Below the pieces are notes generated by a model. The model was not told where the DNA came from, made no database searches, and saw nothing but the letters and a program-made list of their open reading frames with translations. From Cornus controversa (lineage: Eukaryota > Streptophyta > Magnoliopsida > Cornales > Cornaceae): a DNA stretch of 64,000 nucleotides. Shown here in pieces: positions 43,984-54,990 of the stretch. The stretch lies in NCBI GenBank assembly GCA_026545225.1, contig CM048846.1, forward strand, positions 51,204,270 through 51,268,269, read 5' to 3'. A program made the position numbers and the translations under genes. The number at the start of each line of letters is the position of its first letter. Positions within the stretch are counted from its first letter, which is position 1.

Positions 43984-45881
43984 TGTTGGTCTATGCCCCG
44001 TGTAGTGATATGTTTGCTCTTTTAATGTCAAAAGGTATTATGTCCTCTCAAATGTCTCAATTCTACTTTTTACATCTCTATGAATATCTTAACACTATTA
44101 ACAGACCTTTCAAGGCTATTTTTGTCATTTCAAGTGTGGTTTCAGGAGGCTGCCATGTGTCAGTCAATGAGGACCATGCCAATCATTGGCCAGATTCAAA
44201 ATGCATTACAAGACAAAAAAAAAGTGTCAACCTTATCTTGTATTTTAAACCATTGAATCATTCCAACCAAACCACATATATATTACATGCTATACACCAT
44301 GTCTCGATTGAGTGGACTGTGAGAGAGCTTTAGAGTAAGAAACATAAACTCCAACACCTTTGTCTGCTAGAGAGTTCGATGTGGGTGTGGGTGGCTTGCT
44401 AGTGAGAGAAACAGAGAGAAAAAACCAATTCTCTTCTTCCATTAGTACGACACCACCACCAAGGATATTACAAATGAGTTTTTGTGAGAGTAATTGAAGA
44501 GAAAGAGACCGCCACTGAGCTAGGTTTTGGTGGCTTATTAGAAAGAGCACACAGAGCTACAGTGAGAGGGAATTTTAGTTCTTAGGGCTACACCCACATT
44601 AGGGTTTACATTTTGCATCACTAGAAGAATGTTTTAGCTAAGAAAAAAAGACTATTAAGAGAGAGTGAGGTAGTTGTGACAGATACGCACAATAAAGTGA
44701 GTGTGAGTGAGAGATTGAGAGATATAGTGATAAATCTGTGTGTTGAACGATGGTGACTCAGAGATGTTTCAACGACACGTTCTTGAGCTCAGTAGTTCTC
44801 AGCTTTGTACACTTTCACTGGCTGGCATTAATTTGATTTTTAAATCTGTGTATGCACACTCTTCACAGGCGCACATGTGTATCATGGATTAGCTTTGTTA
44901 TGGATTGAATTGATGATTGTGCTCATTTCATCCAAAATTAAGTGTATCTCAAACCCTAGAATTGCTTTTCAGTCTGTTGTCAAGATTAACAGAGGTCCTT
45001 GATTCATATATTGACTAGCCTTTAAGATGTTGAACTCCATTCAGCTTCTGCAAGTCCAATTAAAGGTGTTTTACCTCTCATTTGTGCTTATTTGGTTAAG
45101 TCATCATTGTTCTCAAAATCTGACATGTTGATGCCTTGTTTAACTGCATACACAGTTGTTGTCCCAAAACATAGTGTGTGCTTTAATTAGAATTAATGCT
45201 ATAATGTGCTTAAGGTGCATAAACATTTGTCAATACACTTGCTAGGGACTTTGGAACGGATGCATGCTTCACATTTGTGGTATACAAAACTCAGCACTAT
45301 TCACACTCAAATTGGGGCTCAGGTTGATTGCCTAAATTGCTTTTGGTTTGGGAGTTGCTACTTTTGCTAGTATAAATTATCATGTGTTTTGTACATGTTA
45401 GCTAGAAGATAAGTTTAGGGACCTATTTGCAATTGTAGATACCTCTAGTTTATTTCAGAACTACTAGGAGTTCCTTATCAAGTTTTTATCGAAGTGCTTT
45501 TCATGTGAAAGTGCTAAGTCGAGGTCTAAATAGAGGCTACATATATCTGGTGCATAATTACTGTTCACTTTTGTTGTCTAAAGCTCAATCTCTGTCAGAT
45601 TATGATTGTGGATGATTTATGAGGTTTCATTTCCTTCAAGCATATTATAATTCATATTTTAAAACTGCTGAAGTTTATTTTATCCTAAAATCATATTAGA
45701 ATCATTGTTTAGATTATTATGCACTGGTTTTATTGCTGATTGTGAAAAGGGGACTGACAGATGTGTGAAGATGATCAATTTGTTTGCAAGTACTATTTTA
45801 ACAACTATCATTTAACATGCTAAAGATGTCACTACTATAGTAAATTATTTTAGTTTGCTGCACCAAGACTTGAATACCTAA
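43984..45881 (+). mobile_element. 5' LTR of a large non-autonomous LTR retrotransposon
   Basis: Starts TGTTGGTCTATGCCCCGTGT directly inside the DnaJ-like coding sequence and aligns over about 1.9 kb with 48635-50557. The shared sequence includes TCAAGTGTGG, GAGGACCATGCCAATCATTG, GGTGACTCAGAGATGTTTCA and AGGTCTAAATAGAGGCTACA. By eye, similarity is near 90 percent with small indels. The alignment stops at CTTGAATACCTAA in both copies. No CA end or primer-binding site follows, so this may be either the true LTR end or the point where the second copy is truncated. Confidence 0.82.
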
Positions 45882-48634
45882 TGTTCTACTTTTGATTCTT
45901 GCAAGTTAGTTTTATTGTGTTATATATGTACTTGCTAATTTTGAATTTAGATAGAGGCTACATTAATGTATGGTTATTTGGAAACCAACACATGACATTG
46001 TTTTTATCTACTGTCTCTACTAATCACTTTGTTGCTAAAGTTTAAATTAGTTTTGGGGTAGGTACAAGATTTAACTTTTTTTAGCAGCCTTGCTTTAATC
46101 TTTGTTTTCACATAGCTGCTGCTACAACACATTATTACTATTAACTTGTCATATAAGTTGCTCTTTTAGTAGGTGAGATACTATCTAAACTAATGGCAGG
46201 CATCAAAGCTAATATTTTGGAAATTCATTAATAGAAGCAGACCTGAAGTATCATTATACATATGTTCTAAGTTTGCTCTACCTTATTTGCCATATTGAAG
46301 ATTACAATATTGTTGATTTGCAAGGTTATAGATTTGCTAGATTGAAGTGATTTTTTTTTATCTCAAGTAGAGCTCCGTATTGAAGATTGAATTAGCTTGA
46401 GAGACTTTTATTGTATTTCTTATTCTTGTTCACTACTTGTAGTCCAAGCATAAGGGTTGCTTTGGACAGCGGAGTTAGAGTGATTTGTGGTGAAATTGGT
46501 GAGAGATAACTTAGGCTTTGGGAAGCCTAAGCTGGGTTAGTGTGAGAGCCTTTGTTAGTGAGTCCATTGGTGAGAGTGGTTCAGGCCATGAGGGCTGTGA
46601 AATAGGGTGAGAGCTGGAGTGACTTGTGTGTGAGCTTGGTGTGTGTAGAGAGTGTGATTCTGTATTTGAACTAGAAGAGCTCATTTTTGGAGCTAAACTG
46701 ATTGTTGTGAAGTCAAGTCCTGAACCTCAAAACTCAGATGGAACAGTAGTTGTCAAGCCAATTCTATTGATGTCAAATCCTTAAACAGCTCTGTGAGTAT
46801 GATTTTGTTAATTTAAACTTGATATATGGTATAAGCTTTCTTGAGACATTTTTTTTAAAAATTATTTTGTTTGATTAAATTTTGAGCATTTTAAGTAGTT
46901 TATGCAAATTTATTTATGAAAAACCAGAGTTTATGCTACTGTCATTTGCTGACTTGTCTATCACTATTGCTGGTTGAAACTTGGCTAATTTAGTTATTGT
47001 TTTTGAGGTTTGAGCATACTTAAAATCCCATTTCAAACATGTTCCATCTTCTGTGTCCTAATCTGTGCTAGTTTCAATTTCTAGCACATTTGGTCAATGC
47101 TGCAGATCTGTGGATGGTCAATGAGACTTATAAACCTGTTGTCTTAAATTTCAAGGGTTGATCTGTTATGCTTATTAAGAGCTTGAGCAGACTTATTCAC
47201 GTGAATTTAATTCAGATTTGAGCTGATTTATCAAAATTTTGTTTGTTCCTAAAATCTGATGTGTTGAAACCCTTAATTAACTATCCTCTATGTTCCTGTC
47301 ACAATATACTGCTTTTGTGCTTATTTATTTTGGTGTGTTATGCTTATTGAATGACTTAAACAAGTATATTTTAGCTTTAGGAACCTGTCTTTATTGCTGG
47401 TGTAGCCATTTGAAAATTTTCACAAGGAATCATTTGCTGAACCTTCTCAAATGCCTATGTTTTTGTTGTTAAAATTAATGTTCTGATTTAATCAGGTTTG
47501 AAGACAAAGGTTTTTTTTTTTAACATGTAAATGCTTCATTTGTTGAATTTGAGTTGAAACATTGACTGCTCCAAGTGTTCATACACTGAAACCCAATATC
47601 AATCTTGAATAGTGTCTGTCAAAATGAATCTGTTGCTGTCATGTTTTAATATGCCTTTGTGAGAATGGTAGTTGTTCTCCTTGCCTAAAACTTGCAAGAG
47701 CATATTGGTTTAATCCATTTGAAGCCAAGTGAGGATCTGTTTGAAGTGTATAAATATGAGCCTACACTTTTGCATACCAAACCTCAAATCTGAGGTCGAT
47801 TTCTGCTAAAATTACCTGAAAAAACTTTCTGAGATTGCTCTGGTCTGATTTATATAACTTTATCATGTTGAGAACATGTGTTTAGGGCATATATATGTAG
47901 CATATTGAGTGAAAATTTCACTAAGTAGCACACCAAAAATGCTGATTTGAGCTTGCTTGTGCTTCTAATATAAAGTTCTACTTCCTGTTTATAATCCTAA
48001 TGATACTTGAACATTGGTTTGGTGTAAGTATGAGCTTAAAGGACTTTTAAGTCTGCATTTTGATTAAGTTCTCTGAATTTGTTGCTACTTGAACTTCTGC
48101 ACACCAAAATCCCTATGTTAGGTCTTAACTAATTCAGTTTTGAGTTATTACTGCTGAACTTGGCCCAAATAGGTAACTGATCTTTATAGTAAGGTTGGTT
48201 TAGCTGTGGCTGCTCTCTTTCAAGATTATGTACAGGTTTTAAGAAGAAGGAACTTTTCAAGCTTCACATATAAAGGAGTATGCTGAATTTTATTTGTTAA
48301 ACCTGCTTTAGATATTATCCTGCAAAAATTGAGTTCAGGTTTCAAATAGAAGTTTCAAAGCAGGTTGGTGCAGCTATCATTCAACTCATTTGAGAACTAA
48401 CTTTCAATCATAGGTTTGTTAAACGGTTATAGGTCAGTTCTGGACTTGTTCTTCAATTCATGTGAGTTGCATTGTTGGTCTATCCCTTTCCTTTTGACTT
48501 TCAATGTCAAAAAAGGGGAGAAAAAGGCATGTGTTCTATTAAAAAGTTGTCCAAATAGGTCTGATCCTATAGTATGTTGCTTTATCATTTGGTATGAAGT
48601 GTTCAATGAGATTAAAAGGGCAAAAGGGGGAGAT
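45882..48634 (+). mobile_element. Non-coding interior of the LTR retrotransposon, with polypurine tract
   Basis: About 2.75 kb lies between the two LTR copies with no gag or pol motif on either strand. It ends with AAAAGGGCAAAAGGGGGAGA (about 48613-48632), a polypurine tract of the kind found in SIRE-like Copia elements, immediately before the second LTR. Strings such as GTGAGAGCTGGAGTGACTTG near 46610 suggest that part of this may still be LTR. The element is non-autonomous and must have used proteins from a relative. Confidence 0.75.
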
Positions 48635-50557
48635 TGTTGGTCTATGCCCCATGTAGTGATATGTTTGCTCTTTTAATGTCAAAAGGTTATTCTGTTCTCT
48701 CAAATGTCTCAATTCAGCTTGTTACATCTCTATGAATATCTGAACTGTACTTACAGCCCTTTCAAGGGTATTTTTGTCATTTCAAGTGTGGCTGCAGGAG
48801 GCTGCCATGTGTCACTCAGTGAGGACCATGCCAATCATTGGCCAGATTCAAAACACACTACAGGACAAAAAAATAGAGGTGTCAACCTTATCTTGTATTT
48901 TGAACCGTTGAATCATTCCAAGCCACATATATATTACATGCTATACACCATGTCTTGGATGAGTGGGCTATGAGAAAAAGCTTTAGAGTAAGAAACATAA
49001 GCTTCAGCACCTCCGTCTATTAGGGAGCTCGATGTGGGTGTGGGTGGCTTGCTAGTGAGAGAAACAGAGAGAGAAAATCAATTCTCTTCTTCCATAAGTA
49101 CAACAACACCACCATAGATATTACAGTGTGAGTTTTAGTGAGAGTAATTGAAGAGAGAGACCACCACAGAGCTAGGTTTTGGTTGCTTATCAGAGAGAGC
49201 ACACAGAGCTACAGTGAGAGAGAATTTGAGTTCTTAGAGCTACACTCACATTAGATTTTGCATTACTAGAAGAATGTTTTAGATGGGAAAAAAAGACTAT
49301 TGAGAGAGAGTGAAGTAGTTATGACAGATACACACGATAAAGCGAGAGTGAGTGAGAGATTGAGATATAGTGAGAAATCTGTGTGTGCTGTACGATGGTG
49401 ACTCAGAGATGTTTCAATGACACATTCTTGAGTTCAGTAGTTCTCAGCTGTGTACACTTTCACAGGCGCACATTAATTTGATTTTTAAATCAGTGTATGC
49501 ACACTCTGCACAGGCGCACATGTGTATCATGGATTAGCTTTGTTATGGATTGAATTGATGATTGTGTTCATTTCCCCCAAAATTAAGTGTATCTGAAACC
49601 TTAGAATTGCTTTTCAGTCTGCTGTCAAGATTAACAGAGGTCCTTGATTCATATACTGACTAACCTTTAAGATGTTGAGCTTGTTATGCAAAAAATTTTA
49701 TGCTTTTCGATTAAAGGTGTTTTACCTCTGATTTGTGCTTATTTGGTTAAGTCATCACTGTTCTCAAAATCTGACATGTTGATGCCTTGTTTAAATACAT
49801 ACACAGCCGAAGTCTTGATACTTAGTGTGTGCTTTTATTAGAATTAATGCTATAATGTGCTTAAGGTGCATAAACATCTGTCAATACATTTGTTCAACAC
49901 TCTTGAACTAAGATTTACTTGAATCAATGCATGCTTCACATCTGTTGTATACAAAACTCAATCACTACACTATTCACCACTCAAATTGGGGCTCAAGCTC
50001 TGGTTGATTGCATAAATTGCTTCTGGTCTACGAGTCAGTACTTCTACTAGTCTAAATCATTATGTGCTATGTACATGCTAGGTAGAAGATAAGTTTAGAG
50101 ACCTTTTTGTCATTGTAGATACCTCTAGTTGATTTCAGAACTACTAGTACCTTGTAAGTTTTTATCCAAGTGTTTTTCATGTGAAAATGCTAAGTCGAGG
50201 TCTAAATAGAGGCTACATATATCTGGTGCATAATTACTGTTCACTTTTGTTGTCTAAAGCTCAATCTCTGTCATATTTTGATTATGGATGATTTCTGAGG
50301 TTCCATTTCCTTGAAGCATATTATAATTCATATTTTGAAACTGCTATAGTTTATTTTATCCTAAAATCATATTAGAATCATTTTTTAGATCATTATACAC
50401 TGTTTTTATTACTGATTGTGAAAAGGGGACTGACAGATGTATGAAGATGATCAGTTTGTATGCAAGAACTATTCTAACAACTATCATTTAACATGCTAAA
50501 GATGTTAGTGCTATAGTAAATTATTTTAGTTTGCTGCACCTAGACTTGAATACCTAA
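48635..50557 (+). mobile_element. 3' LTR of the same element
   Basis: Starts TGTTGGTCTATGCCCCATGT right after the polypurine tract and follows the 5' LTR for 1.9 kb. The sequence after 50557 does not resume the interrupted DnaJ-like gene. Either the 3' flank was deleted or the LTR is truncated there. Confidence 0.82.
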
Positions 50558-52045
50558 CAAGAATTATTGAATATTTTGCATGTGATTTGGTATATCTATT
50601 TGTAGAAGCATCTAGGAATTGACTGAAAAGTGGGGAGGAAATGTTACGTTATCCATTTTTCATGTTGTTGGTGTGGGTTAAGGTACAAGATTTGGGCTTC
50701 GCACGGGCTGAGGTGTTACTATTTGATATGCCTACCCACCCTCCCCTTCCCCTTCCCCTTGCACCCTCCCCTTGCATGTTGATTGAAATAGTTTTTTATG
50801 TGATTTCAATTAATCTTGTGAGATGGATCTTCCTTGGATTCATCAATTTTTATAATAATTAAAATGGAGGTTTGGAAGGAGTTTGTGCTAGCAATAATCA
50901 GACTCCTCACTTTATTTCTATTATATGATTTTTCTTTTCTTTTGCTACATTTATACCCTTAGTTCTTAATGATTGAATTTCGTGCAACCAAAAAATGCAC
51001 GAAATTCAATTTTTCATTGTTAGACAATTGGTCAATTTATTTTTAACTATTATTCTTTTAATTTTATACTTGCGTGCATTTTTTGGCTGCATATGGGTTT
51101 CAGGTTCTTCTTTTTCCAATAAAATAGAGCTCGACTTGCATTTCTCTTTTTGCAAATTTTGATATCCCATTGTTGAACAAATGGTTTTTCTTTTTAATTA
51201 TTATCTTTTATACTTTCTTTTTTCCATTTTGGATTGCATACGGGTTTCTAGTTCATCTCTCTTTCTTTCAAATAAGCTTTATTTTTCCCTAAGATATTCA
51301 AGGGCAAAATTTAAGTTTACTTGTGAACTTTTATTTTCATTCACTAAGTTATATTGTACAGTTTAGTATATAAGATTGGTGTAGTCAAGATTTTGTGCAT
51401 TTTACATCTCATCAAGGTTGAGCTTATTTCAACTGGTGTCTTCATTAAAAGGAGTGGATGCAAAGTTTGTAAAATTTTTAACAATGCCTATGAACATATT
51501 TGTTTATGTTTGTACAACCTATATTTTCTGCATATCCTATGTTTGTAAAAAATAAAATAATAACTAATATTTTATTTTATTTCATCGGTGTCACAACATG
51601 TTAAAAAAAAATAGATTGTGATATTTTTCATATAATGTATTTAATCATATTTAGTTATTTATTGTTAATCATATTGAATTAAATTTTAAATATTATTAGT
51701 ACTTTTATATAAAGTTAAGTTTGCTAGATGTTTTTACCCTACTGCCTTGTGGTCTAATGAGAGAGAGCCATTCTAGACTTCATGGTGGGAACCAGAGGAC
51801 TGCTGTGCAAATTGCTACCGAGGCTGCTATGGATTTTACTATTGCTTTGCATGTTAGTTCGGAAGATTTGAATGGTTTATTTTGACGAGGTATTTCTTGG
51901 TTCCTTAATTTTTTTCTTGCTTTGCCATTTATTCAAGACATTCAATACTCTCCTCTATTCTAAGGGTATGCCCATTTCCTCCTTTTGTACTTCGTGTTTT
52001 ATCATTCTAAAATCAACTCCATTCACGGAAAAAAAAAAAAAGAAA
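50558..52045. other. Spacer with no assignable gene
   Basis: A pyrimidine-rich tract (CCACCCTCCCCTTCCCC) lies at about 50736-50775. At 51755-51870 a short open segment reads RLHGGNQRTAVQIATEAAMD and looks protein-like, but I cannot assign it. The rest is AT-rich. Confidence 0.45.
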
Positions 52046-52960
52046 TTTTTTTTCTTAGTGGTGAGCTTTCTGGCTTCTTTAAGGGTTCCAAGAGCCTGAT
52101 TCAAGGAGATCCTTTTATCTCTTTTTCTCTTTGTTATTGTTATGGATATGTTCGATCTCATCTATTATACAGAAATTCATTCATGATGACCCTCAATTTC
52201 AGTTTCATTGGAAATGCAAAAAGAGTAGATTGCCCCATTTGATTTTTGTTGATGATTGATCTCACGAGGTTTTCTCATAGTGATCATCATTCTTTAGATG
52301 TACTCATCAAAGCATTGAATATCTTCTCTTCATTGTCAGACTTGGTCCCCCATCCATTCTAAAAGTCTCATTTCACTTCTTGTGTGCCCACTAATGTTCA
52401 AAGTTCCATGGTTGGAGCCTATGGTTTTGACTTGGGAAACCTCCCTGTTAAATATTTGGGGTTGCCTTTAATTTCAATTAGATTAAAGGCCAGTGCCAGG
52501 TTTCTATCCTATGTAGGTAGGCTTCAGCTTATCAAAGTCATTCTACTTGGCATCATTATTGGCTATTGGAGTGATTTTTTTTTTGTCTTGCCTAAGATGG
52601 TGATTAACTTGATTGATAGTGTCCCTAGAAATTTTCTCTGGTCTGGGGAGGAGCTTAAGGCAACAGGTCCTAAGCTGTCATGGTGAGAGGTTTGTAATCC
52701 TAAGGAGCTAGCTAGGAGGCATTGGCTTACCCCCATTTGGCTACACTTAATAATAGAGTTTCCATGATGAAGCATATTTGGAACCTCTACAAAGACAAAG
52801 GGGAATCCATTTGGTTTGATTGGGTACGGTAGGACAATCTTATCAAAAATAAGAGCTTTTGGATGCTTAAACCTTCTCAGATGAATTCATGGAACTGGAG
52901 AATGATTCTACAATTGCGGAGCCTGGCTAAGCCTTTTAAGCTTATGTAGTACAGTGGTAA
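52046..52960 (+). mobile_element. Decayed L1-type LINE: RT C-terminus and zf-RVT-like region
   Basis: Plant LINE polyprotein features appear in order across several frames. First is GELSGFFKGSKSLIQGDPF (52050-52115, corresponding to the G-LRQGDPLSP block of RT). Next is KSRLPHLIFVDD (to 52256; FVDD stands for the catalytic F/YADD). Then come GNLPVKYLGLPLISIRLKA (about 52433-52490), VGRLQLIKVILLGI, DSVPRNFLWSG, PKLSW, and finally KHIWNLYKDKG-ESIWFDWVR (about 52770-52830). Stops (for example TGA right after FVDD, TGA after PKLSW) and deletions break the frame. The endonuclease and the first half of RT were not recognised upstream, and no poly(A) tail is evident. It is non-functional. Confidence 0.88.
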
Positions 52961-53480
52961 AGTGGAAAAGAATATAGGAGTATATATTTAGAAGTCGGAG
53001 AATCGCCAATACAAGAATGTGTTCAAGGACTATTACTTTTATATAAAAAAAAATGTTAAATGTTAACTTTGTCTAATGACCATATTACATTTAGAACCTT
53101 AACCAAGGAGTAAAGAAATTAGGGAAAAGTTTTAAGATTATTTATTTATTTATTTATTTTTCAGATACTCGCTGATAATAAAAAGATTTTAAAATGTTGT
53201 ATAATTAAAGAAATTTCAACAACATCAGTTCAAAGAATTAGGACTATGCATAATTTGGGTTTAGAATTATAATTTGGCCATTGGTAGAGGTTTGGAAATG
53301 GGTCGAATGATAATCGATCACTCATTAATTAGGGAGTTAAAAATCGCAACTCCCACCACTTGAAAACAAGGACTCTCATTCAGCTCCACCTTTAAGACAT
53401 CCAAACTAATTAATTAATTAATGTGGTTACTTTTTACAAGAGGAGAAAGAAAACGCTTTAGTAGTTTCCATCTTAAAGAG
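52961..53480. other. AT-rich spacer
   Basis: Contains a TTTA tetranucleotide run (53138-53160). No gene recognised. Confidence 0.55.
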
Positions 53481-53493
53481 GTCAAAGTTGGTA

Positions 53494-53656
53494 GGACTCT
53501 GAATCAGACGAAAATTAACGTAGTTGGTAAGTATGTTGTTAGTAAAATAGGGCTCTGAATCAGATGCAAATTAAGGTAGTTGGTAAGTATGTTGTTAGTA
53601 AAATAGGGCTATGAATGAGATGCAAATTAACGTAGTTGGTAAGTATGTTGTTAGCA
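53494..53656. repeat. 57-bp tandem repeat, three copies
   Basis: Units begin CTCTGAATCAGACG, CTCTGAATCAGATG and CTATGAATGAGATG at 53496, 53552 and 53609. All contain GTAGTTGGTAAGTATGTTGT; copies look over 90 percent identical. Confidence 0.93.
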
Positions 53657-53659
53657 GTC

Positions 53660-54990
53660 GAGGATTAAATTGTGATGTATATTTTTGTAAGTGACAATTT
53701 TTAGTGTTAAAATCAAATATGATCGAGTTGTATATTTGGAATTATATTCTTGTTATTGATCATGTAATTGAAGTTTCAGAGTGAGCATGTAATTCTATAC
53801 CAACCATGCAAATGTTCTTCAAAAGATGAAACTTGAATCTTTGGAAGAAGCCATCAATGATCTAAAGAAGAATTTGATCGATTGAATTTTTAAGATAGTT
53901 CCAAATACATTGAGTACATCGTTGATCAAATATGAGAGTCACGTAGTCCATGTAAAGTGGTGAGAACACATATATTTCAAACATGGAGATTCGGACCTTG
54001 AAAAGAGGAGGTTTTAAGCAAATTCGAACACTCTTCAAAGTTAGACCAATCCAGGGTTTAGCTAGACCATTCCAAGAGGTCTCAGTATCTCTACATGAGT
54101 TTGCTATAGGACATGGACCGGTCCAAGAAAATGCTGGACAGGTCCAAGACTTCTAGTTTGAGGGATTTTGCCTATTTTGTCTTGTTTTGACCTAGAATTG
54201 ACCTAGAACTTTTCTAAAACGTGGGGACTTGTTTTCTATTGATTTTCAACTTATTTTTAAAAACAAATTAGAGTTTTTAATCTTTATAAAAATCTCATAT
54301 GTTTTCTCTCTAGGGGTGAAAAAATTGGTGCTTTTACAAAACTTTCAATACACATCAAATTGAGAATTTCTAGAGAGAAAGGATTGAGGATTTAGGGGGT
54401 CTCTATTTGTTTGATTAACTGTTCAAAGACTGTATTAAATATTTCTTTGTGATTAAGTTACTGGATTGATTTCTTCTACAACTGTTCGTTGGTGAAGAAG
54501 AAGAAGATCGAGCTATGAAGGGGACAGAATAATTGCTGAGTGCTCGTGTTCTTCTAGTAACCATTCTGAGAGGATTTTGACGTTACTCAGGAATCTGCAG
54601 CAGTTGGATGAGGTAGTTGAAATAATAAGTCTGAGGTGTTCCACATCAAAGTTTTTATCAGAGTGGAGTGGGCCGCGGTGTGAATTTGGGACAAATTCTA
54701 TTGTACGTTGCTTCAATAATAGTGAATTTGTTTCTCCGAGACTGCAAAGTCTCACCTGTGACTTTTTTTCCGATATGGGTTTACCACGTATATCTGGTGC
54801 ATTCTTTACATTACTGCACTTTATTTTGTTTACTTGTTTTGTGGGATTGCTTAGAATTTTTATTAGACTTAAAATTGACTAATTTGAAAGATTAAGCAAA
54901 AAACGAGTAAACCTAATCACCCCCTCTAGGTTTTAAATCTAACTTTCGTAGCCGCTTCCACACCACGCAACTCACATAAATGACTAAAGG
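53660..54990 (+). mobile_element. Probable LTR of a SIRE-like Copia element (solo or truncated)
   Basis: The segment contains GGACCGGTCCAAG and GGACAGGTCCAAG, a late part with TTTCTCCGAGACTGCAAAGT and GGTTTACCACGTATATCTGG, and an end AATCACCCCCTCTAGG. These are features common in the long LTRs of plant SIRE-like Copia elements, where ACCCCC-TCTAGG precedes the LTR end. It is followed by GTAGCCGCTTCCACACCACG, a motif shared with 19925 (inverted) and 6765. Neither a clear TG start nor a target duplication was found, and no primer-binding site follows. Frames at 54513-54895 are not genes. Confidence 0.5.
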
